Source: Oscillospiraceae bacterium
GTDB lineage: Bacteria; Bacillota; Clostridia; Oscillospirales; CAG-272
DNA: 41,643 bases
Assembly (NCBI GenBank): GCA_003343845.1
Contig: QAKK01000032.1
Span: 1-41,643 of the forward strand
Direction of reading: 5' to 3'
In this document: piece by piece, positions 1-8,770 of the stretch
Numbering within the stretch: position 1 is the stretch's first letter
Layout: every line of letters starts with the position of its first letter
Made by a program: the position numbers and the translations under genes
The notes under the pieces: model-generated
What the model was told of the DNA's origin: nothing
The model's database searches: none
The model's input: the letters and a program-made list of their open reading frames with translations, nothing else

Positions 1-585
1 GACCTGCGCCTGGATCGAAACGTCCAGCGCGGAGACCGGCTCATCGCAGACGATGAACTCGGGGTTGACCGCAAGCGCACGGGCAATGCCGATACGCTGG
101 CGCTGACCGCCCGAAAACTCGTGCGCATAGCGCGACGCATGCTCACTGTTCAGACCGACATGATCCATCAGCTCGAGAATGCGTTCATTGCGCTCCGCCT
201 TCGTGCTGTAGAGCTTGTGTACATCGAGCGGCTCGCCGATGATGTCGGCGACCGTCATACGCGGATTCAGCGAGGAATACGGGTCCTGAAAGACCATCGT
301 TGCCTTCTTGCGGAAATCCTGAATATCCGCCTTGGACTCGATCTCCTTGCCGTCGAAGACGATCTCGCCCGCCGTCGGCTTGTACAGATGCAGAATGGTT
401 CTGCCGACCGTGGTCTTGCCGCAGCCGGATTCACCGACAAGTCCGAGCGTCTCCCGCTTACCGATCGTAAAGGACACGCCGTCCACCGCTTTCAGCGGCT
501 TCGACTGGAACATGCCCATCGGAATGTTGAAGTATTGTTTTAAGTCCTTGACTTCCAGCAAGGGGCGCTCATTGATTTCAGGCAT
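1..585 (-). CDS. oppF: Oligopeptide/dipeptide ABC transporter ATPase OppF (3' end beyond window)
   Basis: One of the two ATPases that power peptide import by an Opp/Dpp transporter; it acts on the cytoplasmic face of the membrane. Only the first 195 codons are present; the gene runs off the left edge. The translation shows a Walker A motif GESGCGKTT, the Q-loop segment VFQDPYSSLNPR, the ABC signature FSGGQRQR and the Walker B motif FIVCDEPVSALD, all in the usual OppF order. The ATG at 585 overlaps the last 8 bases of oppD, so the two ATPases are probably translationally coupled. The C-terminal oligopeptide-binding extension typical of the family would lie outside the window, as would any oppA. 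Family assignment is secure; substrate specificity is not visible. Confidence 0.93.
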   Translation of the reverse strand, partial: MPEINERPLLEVKDLKQYFNIPMGMFQSKPLKAVDGVSFTIGKRETLGLVGESGCGKTTVGRTILHLYKPTAGEIVFDGKEIESKADIQDFRKKATMVFQDPYSSLNPRMTVADIIGEPLDVHKLYSTKAERNERILELMDHVGLNSEHASRYAHEFSGGQRQRIGIARALAVNPEFIVCDEPVSALDVSIQAQV

Positions 586-1594
586 GTGCTTCCCCTCCCT
601 CAGTCGTGATCTCACCTTTTTCAAAGGCATCCTTGACGTTCATCCAGCATGCCGCCGCATGATCGTCATTGAGCTGCATCCGCTGTGCGCGCTCGCGCAG
701 GCAGATCTTCATGGCATTGCCGCAGCGGGGCGCAAAGGGACATCCATTCGGCATATTGAGCAGGTCGATCGGCGTACCCGTGATCGGCTGGAGCTTTGTG
801 CCCGCGGTATGCGCCGTCGGGATCGAACGGAGCAGCCCCTTGGTGTACTCATGATGCGGATTGTAGAAGATCTCATCCGCCGTGCCCTGCTCGCAGATCG
901 AGCCGGCATACATGACAATGACTTCATCACACATCTGCGCAACGACGCCGAGGTCATGCGTGATCATGATGATCGCCATGCCGAGTTCCTTCTGCAGATC
1001 CTTCATCAGAGACAGAATCTGCGCCTGGATGGTCACATCGAGCGCCGTGGTCGGCTCATCCGCAATCAGAATATCCGGCTCGCAGGCAAGTGCCATGGCA
1101 ATCATGACGCGCTGCCGCATACCGCCCGAAAACTCGTAGGGATACTGCTTCATGCGCTTTTCGGGTTCGTTGACGTTGACGAGCTTCAGCATCTCAATGG
1201 CGCGTGCACGCGCCTCCCGCTTGTTGCGGTTGGTGTGAAGCAGGATTGCCTCCATGAGCTGGCGTCCGATCGTGTAGGTCGGGTTGAGCGAGGTCATGGG
1301 GTCCTGGAAAATGATCGAAATTTTGTTGCCGCGGACGGTCTTCATGACCTTTTCGCCCGCATTGACGAGCTCTTTGCCGTCGAGTTTGATCGAACCGGAA
1401 ACGATCTTGCCGGTGCCGGCGAGGATCTGCATGATCGAATACGCTGTGACCGACTTGCCCGAACCGGACTCGCCGACGATGCCGAGCACCTTGCCGCGGT
1501 CGAGGTTGAAGGACACGCCGTTGACGGCGCGGACTTCGCCCGCATCGGTGAAGAAGGAGGTGTGAAGGTCTTTGACTTGGAGCAATTCAGACAT
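578..1594 (-). CDS. oppD: Oligopeptide/dipeptide ABC transporter ATPase OppD
   Basis: Second ATPase of the peptide importer, pairing with OppF. It has 338 residues, the normal length. Visible motifs are Walker A GESGSGKS (about residues 39-46), the Q-loop IIFQDPMTSLNP, the signature FSGGMRQR and Walker B ILIADEPTTALD. The C-terminal segment GCPFAPRCGNAMKIC carries the cysteines of the OppD/F C-terminal oligopeptide-transporter domain, which in some homologues holds an iron-sulfur cluster. A GGAGG-type site precedes the ATG, 13 bases after oppC ends. The stop overlaps the oppF start. Confidence 0.95.
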   Translation of the reverse strand: MSELLQVKDLHTSFFTDAGEVRAVNGVSFNLDRGKVLGIVGESGSGKSVTAYSIMQILAGTGKIVSGSIKLDGKELVNAGEKVMKTVRGNKISIIFQDPMTSLNPTYTIGRQLMEAILLHTNRNKREARARAIEMLKLVNVNEPEKRMKQYPYEFSGGMRQRVMIAMALACEPDILIADEPTTALDVTIQAQILSLMKDLQKELGMAIIMITHDLGVVAQMCDEVIVMYAGSICEQGTADEIFYNPHHEYTKGLLRSIPTAHTAGTKLQPITGTPIDLLNMPNGCPFAPRCGNAMKICLRERAQRMQLNDDHAAACWMNVKDAFEKGEITTEGGEAHA

Positions 1595-1607
1595 CTTTTT
1601 CCCCTCC

Positions 1608-2666
1608 TTAATTATTCAGTTTCGGGTCGAACGCATCGCGCAGACCGTCGCCGAACAGGTTGAGCGACAGAACGATCAGCGAAATGACGACCGCAGGAAT
1701 GACCAGACGATACGAATACGAATTGATGCCGTTGAGCGCATCGGACGCAAGCGAACCGAGCGAGGGCATCGGCGCATTGACGCCGAGACCGAGGAACGAC
1801 AGGTAACTCTCGGTGAAGATCGCGCTGGGGATCTGAAGCGCCGTGGAAATGATGACCACACTGATGCAATTGGGCAGCAGATGCTTGCGGATGACCCAAC
1901 CGCCTTTGGCGCCGGTTGCGCGCGCGGCGAGGACATACTCCTGCTCGCGCAGCGAGAGGATCTGCCCGCGGATCAGACGCGCCATTGAGACCCAATACAG
2001 CACAGCAAAGACAATGAACAGACTGATCATGTTGCTGCCGAGCTTGCCGAGCGCCGTCCCCTCAATGAGCGGATCCAGCACGCGACCGAGCACCGATGCA
2101 AGCAGAATGACCATCAGCATGTCGGGCAGTGAATAGATGACATCGACAATGCGCATGATGATCATATCGACCTTACCGCCGCAATAACCGGCGATCGAGC
2201 CGACCAGCATACCAATGATCAGGACGATGATACTGGCAAAGAAGCCGACGGCAAGCGAAATGCGCGTGCCGTAGACCACGCGGATAAAGTAGTCGCGGCC
2301 GGAAGCATCCGTTCCGAAGATGTGCGGGAAGACCTTCTCCCCTGCCTCGATCGCTTTCAGCTCGGTCTTGCCGTACTGGAAAGGCGCAAGGTTGTTATAC
2401 GAGGAATCCACCGGCTTGCCGGGACGGACACCGAGCATATTGTCATAGGAGTAGGGCCAGAACATCGGAATGATAATGGATGCAAGGGTAATGAGGATGA
2501 CCACGATCAGGCTGATCGTGGCGATCTTGTTTTTCAGAAGGCGCTTTACGCCGTCCTTAAAGAAGGTAGACGACGGGCGCATCTGCACCAGATATTCTTT
2601 TTCGGCGTCGGTAGCGGGAATAAAATCGTCCACATCGACGTGCATACTGAACGGTTTCTTTGCCAT
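1608..2666 (-). CDS. oppC: Peptide ABC transporter permease OppC
   Basis: Membrane permease of the peptide importer, 352 residues from the ATG at 2666. That start was chosen because GGAGGAA lies just upstream; an in-frame start at 2729 would lie inside oppB coding sequence and adds an unlikely N-terminus. The N-terminus (MAKKPFSMHVDVDDF) leads into the OppC_N-type first membrane helix. A periplasm-facing loop follows, containing a GTDASGRDYF segment typical of the DppC/OppC group. Five further membrane segments include the EAA coupling loop (around EYVLAARATGAKGG). It partners OppB to form the translocation pore. Confidence 0.94.
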   Translation of the reverse strand: MAKKPFSMHVDVDDFIPATDAEKEYLVQMRPSSTFFKDGVKRLLKNKIATISLIVVILITLASIIIPMFWPYSYDNMLGVRPGKPVDSSYNNLAPFQYGKTELKAIEAGEKVFPHIFGTDASGRDYFIRVVYGTRISLAVGFFASIIVLIIGMLVGSIAGYCGGKVDMIIMRIVDVIYSLPDMLMVILLASVLGRVLDPLIEGTALGKLGSNMISLFIVFAVLYWVSMARLIRGQILSLREQEYVLAARATGAKGGWVIRKHLLPNCISVVIISTALQIPSAIFTESYLSFLGLGVNAPMPSLGSLASDALNGINSYSYRLVIPAVVISLIVLSLNLFGDGLRDAFDPKLNN

Positions 2667-2682
2667 TATGCCTTTATTCCTC

Positions 2683-3612
2683 CTACTCAAGTGTGATACG
2701 CGGGTCGACGACCTTGTACAGAATATCACTGATGAGGTTCATGATGACAATCAGCGACGCCAGTACGATGGTGGTACCCATGATCAGCGGGTAATCGCGG
2801 TTTGTAATGCTGTTGACAAAGGCGCGACCGATGCCCGAGACCGAGAAGATCTTCTCGACGACGAGCGAGCCGGTGACGATGTACGCCAGCATCGGTCCGA
2901 CATAGGTAATGACCGGGATCAGCGAGTTCTTCAACGCATGCCCGAAGATGATGCGCGCGCCGGGCACACCCTTGGCGCGTGCGGTGCGGATATAATCCTG
3001 CCCGAGCACATCCAGCATGGACGAGCGGGTCAGACGCGTGATGTATGCCATCGGCGACAGCGACAGCGTGATGACCGGCAGGACAAGCCCCTGCGTCGTT
3101 GCACCGTTTGCAGGAAGCAGCTTCCACTTGACCGCGAACAGGATGAGGAGAAGAGATCCCATGATAAAGGACGGCATGGAGACCAGCGCCGTTGTAATGA
3201 CCATGATAATCTTATCGATCAGCTTATTGCGGCGGAGTGCGGCGACCGCGCCGAGGACGATGCCCACGACCAGTGCCAGCGCCGCAGCGATCACGCCGAG
3301 CTTTGCCGAGACCTTAAGACCGTCTGCGATGATGTCGGTGACCTGTCTGCCGCGTTGCTTGGTGGAAGGACCGAAGTCAAACTTCGTCACAATATCCTTC
3401 AGATACGTAAAATACTGCTCCATCAGCGGTTTGTCGAGGCCGTACTTCGCCTCCAGCTGCGCGGTGACGGCAGCCGTCGTTGCCTTCTCGGACATGAACG
3501 GACCGCCCGGAACGGCGTGCATGATGAAAAAAGTCGCAGTGATAACAACCCAGACCGTCAGAATTGCAAGTCCGAGGCGTTTCAAAATGTAACCTAACGT
3601 TTTCGCGCTCAT
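2683..3612 (-). CDS. oppB: Peptide ABC transporter permease OppB
   Basis: First gene of the operon and the second pore-forming permease, 309 residues from ATG 3612 (GAGAGGG upstream). The N-terminus MSAKTLGYILKRLGLAI is the standard DppB/OppB opening: a short basic stretch, then a membrane helix containing TFFIMHAVPGGPF. The EAA loop is seen at DYIRTARAKGVPGARI. Longer in-frame starts up to 3723 are rejected because the inferred transcript begins near 3655. oppC follows after 16 bases. Confidence 0.94.
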   Translation of the reverse strand: MSAKTLGYILKRLGLAILTVWVVITATFFIMHAVPGGPFMSEKATTAAVTAQLEAKYGLDKPLMEQYFTYLKDIVTKFDFGPSTKQRGRQVTDIIADGLKVSAKLGVIAAALALVVGIVLGAVAALRRNKLIDKIIMVITTALVSMPSFIMGSLLLILFAVKWKLLPANGATTQGLVLPVITLSLSPMAYITRLTRSSMLDVLGQDYIRTARAKGVPGARIIFGHALKNSLIPVITYVGPMLAYIVTGSLVVEKIFSVSGIGRAFVNSITNRDYPLIMGTTIVLASLIVIMNLISDILYKVVDPRITLE

Positions 3613-3661
3613 TGCAAACCCTCTCAAGTAAATTCTTCGGTATAAAAAAATATATACGTTA

Positions 3662-3690
3662 AATATACCACAAAGCGACGCAAAATTCAA
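3662..3690 (-). promoter_or_regulatory. Sigma-A promoter of the opp operon
   Basis: On the minus strand TTGAAT (3685-3690) and TATATT (3662-3667) are separated by exactly 17 bases. This predicts a start near 3655 and a leader of about 43 bases before oppB. The surrounding A+T-rich stretch is otherwise non-coding. The call rests on motif and position only. Confidence 0.7.
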
Positions 3691-3885
3691 GATAAAAAAC
3701 GAATTTTTGAAAGTTTTGCACAATCAATATCCGTCTGTGCACCTGATTCTCCACAGTTTCAACGACAGCGACGCTTATTTGCCCGTCATAACGGATACTT
3801 TATTATACAAATGATATGCAGCTTTGTCAAGTGAAAATGCAGGAAGTGTTCCCGGGTATATGCAAAAGTTTAAAAACGCCGCCTG

Positions 3886-3921
3886 TAAAAATACCGGAAA
3901 GCACGGCTTTCCGGTATTTTT
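3886..3921 (-). terminator. Intrinsic terminator after potD
   Basis: A perfect 12-bp stem (ATACCGGAAAGC at 3891-3902 with GCTTTCCGGTAT at 3906-3917) has a 3-base loop. On the minus strand it is followed by a run of T residues. It sits a few bases after the potD stop. The rest of the 3613-3924 gap holds only the opp promoter and A+T-rich sequence. Confidence 0.9.
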
Positions 3922-3924
3922 GAT

Positions 3925-5151
3925 TTATTCGTACATTTTTTCGCGCTTCTTCTTGACCGTTCTGCGGTAGAAGACAAAAACGACGATCAAAGCGACGATC
4001 ACGGCAGCGATGATATAGATCGCAGCGCCCATACCGCCGTCCAGCATCAGTTCCTCCCACAGCGTGTTGACGGCTGCCAGCGTCTCGGCATCGAGGTTAT
4101 GGTAACTCATCTTGTTGTAGTTGGCTCCGAAATCAAAGTCTGCGGGATAGAGGATCTCCATCGCCTCGTCGCCCATGTCCTCGCGATAGGTCGCGCTCTC
4201 GTAGACCGCCGCATTCGGAGAAGCGTAGCAGACAACTTCGGCGTTGGCAACGGCGATTTTCTCGGACAGCGAAAAGTTGATATAAGCCTCGGCAAGATCC
4301 TTGTTTGCCGCGCCCTTCGGGATGCAGTAGGCATCGACGAAGAGGTTGGTGGCAAAGTTGCCGTCCTTATCTGTGGGGTAGTAGAACCCGAGCTTGTCGT
4401 TGTTTTCGACCATCGAGAGGTAGTCGCCCGCGTAGTAGGCGGCAACGGCGGCTTCCCCGCCCTCCATCTTGTTGAAGACCTCGTCCATAACGTAGCCCTG
4501 GAGGAGCGGTTTCTGCGCTTTCAGCGCATCCAGCGCCGTCTGCCATGCTGCGCGGTCTTCGGTATTGACATCAATCCCGGCACGATACATTGCCGTACCG
4601 AATGCATCGCGGGAATTGTTGAATTGCAGGATCTTGCCTGCATACTTCTCGTTCCACATCAGATCCCACGTGCCGGTGTCCGCCTCGTCCACGACCGTGG
4701 TGTCATAGATGATGCCGACCATGCCGTAGGAGAACGGCACGCTGTATTCGTCGTTTGCATCATAGTACAGTCCGCGGAAACTCTCGCTGATGCCCGTATA
4801 GTTCGGAATGCTGTCAAAGTTGAGCTTTTCAAGCATGCCTTCTTCGATCATGCGCGCGATCATGTAGTCGGAGGGCAGGATCACATCGTAGCCCGCCGCG
4901 CCGCTCTTGAGCTTGGCATACAGATCTTCGTTCGAGGCATAGGTAGTGTAGACGACCTTGACCGTCTCACCGTAGGTCTCGGCATACCACTTCTCAAATT
5001 CGGCATTGACATCAAGCGAGCCCTCGCTGCCGTCCGAAATATATTCGCCCCAGTTGTAGACGTTCAGCACGCGGTCGGCGGCGAAAGCCGACAGCGAAAG
5101 CATGGTGCAGAACGCAAAGAGAACGGCAAGCGCCGCAAGAAATTTTTTCAC
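3925..5151 (-). CDS. potD: Spermidine/putrescine-binding protein PotD with C-terminal membrane anchor
   Basis: Extracytoplasmic polyamine-binding component of the PotABCD importer, 408 residues. It starts at GTG (5149-5151) with GGAGG upstream, and its start overlaps the potC stop as GTGA. A signal peptide (about residues 1-24, ending SAFA-A) precedes the classic PotD opening VLNVYNWGEYI. No convincing lipobox cysteine is seen; the only nearby Cys is in LFAFCTML, which fits the consensus poorly. The last about 40 residues form a single strongly hydrophobic helix (IYIIAAVIVALIVVFVF) followed by a basic tail RRTVKKKREK. The protein therefore appears tethered by its C-terminus rather than by lipid, which is unusual for a Gram-positive binding protein. 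It is the last gene of the operon and is followed by a terminator. Confidence 0.93.
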   Translation of the reverse strand: MKKFLAALAVLFAFCTMLSLSAFAADRVLNVYNWGEYISDGSEGSLDVNAEFEKWYAETYGETVKVVYTTYASNEDLYAKLKSGAAGYDVILPSDYMIARMIEEGMLEKLNFDSIPNYTGISESFRGLYYDANDEYSVPFSYGMVGIIYDTTVVDEADTGTWDLMWNEKYAGKILQFNNSRDAFGTAMYRAGIDVNTEDRAAWQTALDALKAQKPLLQGYVMDEVFNKMEGGEAAVAAYYAGDYLSMVENNDKLGFYYPTDKDGNFATNLFVDAYCIPKGAANKDLAEAYINFSLSEKIAVANAEVVCYASPNAAVYESATYREDMGDEAMEILYPADFDFGANYNKMSYHNLDAETLAAVNTLWEELMLDGGMGAAIYIIAAVIVALIVVFVFYRRTVKKKREKMYE

Positions 5152-5978
5152 TTGGTTACCTCCGTTTGTGCGGGTACTTTTGCGTGGCTCTTCTTCTCAC
5201 TCTTGCTGCCGGCAAGGTTGGAGAGGACGAGCAGGGCAAGCACCGCGATAAAGATCAGCGTGGACAGCGCGTACATATCCGGCGTCACACGCTTTTTGGT
5301 CATGGAATAGATGCGGATCGGAAGCGTCTCAAAGCCGCTGCCGGTGGTGAAATAGCTGATAACGAAGTCGTCGAGCGACAATGTGAATGCCATGATCAGT
5401 CCGGAAATGACACCGGGCATAATCGAAGGCAATTCCACCTTGAAGAACGCCTGCATCGGCGTGCAGCCGAGGTCAAGCGCAGCCTCGGTCAGATGCTTAT
5501 CCATCTGCCGCAGCTTCGGCATGACAGACAGGATGACGTAAGGCAGGTTGAAGGTGATGTGCGCGATCAGCACAGTGGCAAAGCTGAGGCTTGCCGCGCC
5601 CGCGAGTCTGACGCAGACGAAGACGAACAACAGCATCATCGAGATACCCGTGACAATATCCGGGTTCATCATCGGGATGTTGGTGACGGTCATGATCGCG
5701 CTTCTTGCCGCGCGGTTCTTCAGCTTAAAGATACCGACGGCGGCAACCGTGCCGATGATCGTGGCGATCAGCGAAGACGAAACCGCCAGCACAAGGGTAT
5801 TCTTGAGTGCGGCAAGCGTCGCGCCGTCGCGGAACAGCTCACGGTACCAGTAGGTCGAGAAGCCTGCAAACACACCGGTCGAGTTGATCGAGTTGAACGA
5901 GAACAGCACCATGACGGCGATCGGCGCATAGAGGATCACGAAGATCAGCGCCGTGTATACCTTGGAAAGCGGTCTCAT
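5148..5978 (-). CDS. potC: Spermidine/putrescine ABC transporter permease PotC
   Basis: Inner-membrane permease of the polyamine importer, 276 residues with six predicted membrane segments. The opening LSKVYTALIFVILYAPIAVMVLFSFN is the usual PotC first helix. The EAA coupling loop reads TEAALDLGCTPMQAFFKVELP. It overlaps potB by 4 bases (ATGA) at its start and potD at its end, which implies coupled translation. Confidence 0.94.
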   Translation of the reverse strand: MRPLSKVYTALIFVILYAPIAVMVLFSFNSINSTGVFAGFSTYWYRELFRDGATLAALKNTLVLAVSSSLIATIIGTVAAVGIFKLKNRAARSAIMTVTNIPMMNPDIVTGISMMLLFVFVCVRLAGAASLSFATVLIAHITFNLPYVILSVMPKLRQMDKHLTEAALDLGCTPMQAFFKVELPSIMPGVISGLIMAFTLSLDDFVISYFTTGSGFETLPIRIYSMTKKRVTPDMYALSTLIFIAVLALLVLSNLAGSKSEKKSHAKVPAQTEVTK

Positions 5979-6805
5979 GCGACGAGCCCCCCTTCCTCTT
6001 CATCGGAATAGCGGTTCATCACAGCCAGTGAGAGCAGGATCAGCACCATCAGCACAAGCGACATCGCCGCGCCGAGGTTGTAGTTATACGCGCTCTGGAA
6101 CTGACGCTCGATGACGTCGCCGATGAGCTGGAATTTGCCGCCGCCGAGCTTCTGCGAAATGTAGAAGGTGCTGACCGACGGCACAAACACCATCGTCACG
6201 CCCGAGACGACACCCGAGCGGCTGAGCGGCATGACCACCTTGAAGAAGGTCTGCATCGGCGTGCAGCCGAGGTCTGCGGATGCCTCCAGCAGACGGTTGT
6301 CCAGCTTGGAAAGCACGGTGTAGATCGGCAGGACCATATACGGCAGGTAATTGTACACCATGCCGAAGATGACCGCGCCGCCCGTGTTGATGATGTGCAG
6401 CGGAGGCAGACCGATCCGCCCGAGGAGCGAATTGAGGAACCCGGTGTCCTCGAGGATCGCCATGATGGAATAGGTGCGGATGAGGAAGTTCATCCACATC
6501 GGCAGCATGGTGAGCATGATGCAGATCTTCTGCGACCGCGGCTTGGCACGCGAGATCGCGTAAGCCAGCGGGTATGCGACAAGCAGGCAGATCGCCGTCG
6601 CCGCAAGGGCAAAGCAGAGGCTGCGCGTGAAAATATCGAGATAGCTTGCGCTGCCGAGCTCCTTTATGTTGTTCAGTGTGAACGCGCCTGTCTTGTCCGT
6701 GAACGCATAGTAAAAGACGAAGGCAAGCGGTGCCAGAATGAACAGGATCGACCAGACGACATGCGGCGCCGCCATGAGGCGCGCCATCCAGGACTTATTG
6801 TGCAT
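5975..6805 (-). CDS. potB: Spermidine/putrescine ABC transporter permease PotB
   Basis: Partner permease of PotC, 276 residues from ATG 6805. The N-terminal helix VVWSILFILAPLAFVFYYAF and the coupling loop LEASADLGCTPMQTFFKVVMP identify it. The ATG at 6805 overlaps the end of potA by 11 bases. A GGACGG-like site lies upstream, and a longer in-frame start at 6850 would extend needlessly into potA. The near-identical coupling-loop cores of PotB and PotC (DLGCTPMQ-FFKV) fit docking to a PotA dimer. Confidence 0.92.
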   Translation of the reverse strand: MHNKSWMARLMAAPHVVWSILFILAPLAFVFYYAFTDKTGAFTLNNIKELGSASYLDIFTRSLCFALAATAICLLVAYPLAYAISRAKPRSQKICIMLTMLPMWMNFLIRTYSIMAILEDTGFLNSLLGRIGLPPLHIINTGGAVIFGMVYNYLPYMVLPIYTVLSKLDNRLLEASADLGCTPMQTFFKVVMPLSRSGVVSGVTMVFVPSVSTFYISQKLGGGKFQLIGDVIERQFQSAYNYNLGAAMSLVLMVLILLSLAVMNRYSDEEEGGLVA

Positions 6806-7919
6806 CCCCCGCACCGTCCTTTTTGCCGTCGGCGCTGTCCATCTCATCAAAATAGGTGGAATAGTCGCCGTAAAGATCGGAATACTTCGACTTCTTCATG
6901 ACGTGGATCTCGTTCGGCAGGATGCGCAGACCGACTTCCGTGCCGGGCGCGGCATAATCGGTGGTCTGGATCATCCATTTGAAGCCCGCGACGTCCACGA
7001 TGATCTCGTAATGTACGCCCTTGAAGGTGACGGTATCCACTCTGCCGCGGATCGGCACGCTGTTCACGTCCACCATGTCCACATCCTCGGGGCGGATGAC
7101 CACGTCCACAGGCTCGTCCTTGGCAAAGCCGCCGTCCACGCACTCCAGCGTGTGGCCGGCAAACTCGACCAGCTTGTCCGCGTGCATGATGCCGTCCAGA
7201 ATGTTGCTCTCGCCGATAAAGTCGGCGACAAAGGCGTTGGCAGGTTCGTTGTATATATCTTCGGGCGTTCCGATCTGCTGGATCACGCCGTTGTCCATGA
7301 CAACGACGGTATCGCTCATCGAGAGCGCCTCTTCCTGATCGTGGGTAACATAGACGAATGTGATCCCCATGCGCTGCTGAATCTTCTTCAGCTCGGTCTG
7401 CATCTCCTTGCGGAGCTTCAGATCCAGTGCGCCGAGCGGCTCGTCAAGCAGCAGCACCTTCGGGTCGTTTGCCAGCGCGCGTGCAATGGCGACGCGCTGC
7501 TGCTGTCCGCCCGACAGCTTTTCGACGCTGCGCCGCTCAAACCCTTCGAGGTTGACGATCTTCAGCATCTCCTTGACCTTGACTGAAATCTCCTTCTCGC
7601 TGCGTTTGGCAAGCCGGAGCGCGAACGCGACGTTCTCATACACATTGAGATGCGGGAACAGCGCGTACTTCTGGAATACCGTATTGACGGTACGCTTATA
7701 GGGGGGCAAGTCGTTGATGCGCTTGCCGTCGAAATAAACATCGCCCTCGTCCGGCGTCTCAAAGCCGCCGATGATCCGCAGCGTGGTGGTCTTGCCGCAG
7801 CCGGAGGGTCCCAGGAGCGTAACGAATTCCTTGTCACGGATATAGAGGTTGATGTTTTTCAGCACCGCCGTATCCTCAAAGGATTTCGACACATTTTTCA
7901 GTTCGATAAGCCTGCTCAT
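6795..7919 (-). CDS. potA: Spermidine/putrescine ABC transporter ATPase PotA
   Basis: ATPase of the polyamine importer and first gene of potABCD, 374 residues. Seen in order: Walker A GPSGCGKTTT (about residues 38-47), Q-loop FQKYALFPHLN, signature LSGGQQQR, Walker B VLLLDEPLGALD, H-loop YVTHDQEEA, then a C-terminal TOBE domain (about 240-345). The start is not certain: ATG 7919 (MSRLIELKN) fits homologues but has only a weak site (CTAAGAAA), and another ATG lies 21 bases upstream. Still longer readings up to 8501 are excluded because they pass through the promoter at 8004-8032. Confidence 0.94.
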   Translation of the reverse strand: MSRLIELKNVSKSFEDTAVLKNINLYIRDKEFVTLLGPSGCGKTTTLRIIGGFETPDEGDVYFDGKRINDLPPYKRTVNTVFQKYALFPHLNVYENVAFALRLAKRSEKEISVKVKEMLKIVNLEGFERRSVEKLSGGQQQRVAIARALANDPKVLLLDEPLGALDLKLRKEMQTELKKIQQRMGITFVYVTHDQEEALSMSDTVVVMDNGVIQQIGTPEDIYNEPANAFVADFIGESNILDGIMHADKLVEFAGHTLECVDGGFAKDEPVDVVIRPEDVDMVDVNSVPIRGRVDTVTFKGVHYEIIVDVAGFKWMIQTTDYAAPGTEVGLRILPNEIHVMKKSKYSDLYGDYSTYFDEMDSADGKKDGAGDAQ

Positions 7920-7955
7920 TTTCTTAGAGTTTATACACATCCTTTTTAACCGATT

Positions 7956-7991
7956 AAACACGCGGCGGCACGTCCCGTACCCCGCGTGTTT
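7956..7991 (-). promoter_or_regulatory. Strong stem-loop in the potABCD 5' leader
   Basis: AAACACGCGG (7956-7965) pairs perfectly with CCGCGTGTTT (7982-7991). Inside, GGCACG (7967-7972) pairs with CGTACC (7976-7981) apart from one mismatch, closing on a 3-base loop. The element begins within about 6 bases of the predicted transcript start and is not followed by a T-run, so it does not look like a terminator. It may stabilise the 5' end or regulate it; it matches no riboswitch that I recognise. Confidence 0.6.
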
Positions 7992-8003
7992 GCGTCGGTA
8001 ATC

Positions 8004-8032
8004 ATTATATAAAAAACATCTGTAAAATGCAA
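8004..8032 (-). promoter_or_regulatory. Sigma-A promoter of potABCD
   Basis: On the minus strand TTGCAT (8027-8032), a 17-base spacer and a perfect TATAAT (8004-8009). Predicted start near 7997, giving a leader of about 78 bases. The remainder of the gap to 8158 is A+T-rich, with an imperfect AT-only inverted repeat near 8088-8124 and no gene. Confidence 0.82.
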
Positions 8033-8158
8033 TAGGTTTCTTCAAAAATATTTGCAAAATTTGCGCGAAAAATCGCGGATTTCTGCAATTTTTCAAAACG
8101 AGGTGCTGAATTTTTGAAAAAATGTTGATTTTGCTCAGAAAAGCGCCGAAATCCTCGG

Positions 8159-8770
8159 TTATTCTTCGTTTTTTGCCGAAACTGTCAGACCGCCGCTCTT
8201 TGCCGTGACCGACAGCAGATACAGGGCGAACAGAAGCGCATACAGCCCCTCCCCCGTCGTCAAAAGCCGGTAAGAGGACGCGAGAAATACGGCAAGGGAC
8301 AAAAGCAGCGAAACGCCCGCCGTCACCCGCACCGCGCGAAAGGGATCCCACACCGCGCCGAGCACGAGACAGAGCAGTCTGCCGCCGTCCAGCGATACCG
8401 CCGGCAGCAGATTGAACAGCGCGCAAAACAGGTTCAGCAGACCGAAGGCGGCAAGATCGAGCCGGAAAGCGGCATGCAGCCCCCATGCAAGAAGCGCGCA
8501 AAGCAGATTGGCGGCGCTCCCCGCCGCCGCGACCAGCGCTTCCCCACCGGCGGAAAGCGTGTTCTCGTCCATCTCCAGCCGCAGCCCGAACGGCGCGGCG
8601 CGGAAGTCCCGCAGCCTGCCGCCGACCGCATGCAGGGCGAGCAGATGTGCCGCCTCATGCAGGCAGACCGCTGCGGCAAGCGGCAGCATCAGCTCACCTG
8701 CCGCCGCGCAGGACAGCACCATCGGCAGAATGCAGAAGAAAATGCCGATCGCCTTACCGCAAAGCCGCAT
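8159..8770 (-). CDS. Site-2 protease family (M50) membrane metalloprotease, SpoIVFB-like
   Basis: Intramembrane zinc protease of 203 residues from ATG 8770. It has the HExxH zinc motif as HEAAH (residues 38-42) and the third-ligand motif NLLPAVSLDGGR (N120, D128) inside hydrophobic segments, with about six membrane helices in all. It is compact, without PDZ or CBS domains, which matches SpoIVFB rather than RseP/RasP. In Bacillus, SpoIVFB cleaves pro-sigma-K in the outer forespore membrane. Its start overlaps the preceding small membrane protein gene by 17 bases, and both lie behind a sigma-E-like promoter. An alternative is another M50 subfamily member with a different substrate. No sigma-K gene is in view. 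Confidence 0.85.
   Translation of the reverse strand: MRLCGKAIGIFFCILPMVLSCAAAGELMLPLAAAVCLHEAAHLLALHAVGGRLRDFRAAPFGLRLEMDENTLSAGGEALVAAAGSAANLLCALLAWGLHAAFRLDLAAFGLLNLFCALFNLLPAVSLDGGRLLCLVLGAVWDPFRAVRVTAGVSLLLSLAVFLASSYRLLTTGEGLYALLFALYLLSVTAKSGGLTVSAKNEE

Noticed and set aside
5072..5151. Lipoprotein signal in PotD
   Set aside because: The only cysteine near the hydrophobic core (LFAFCTML) lacks small residues in the proper lipobox pattern, and a normal SAFA-A cleavage site follows.
7920..8501. Extended N-terminus for PotA from 8501
   Set aside because: It would run through a perfect TATAAT promoter and the leader hairpin; homologues begin near MSRLIELKN.
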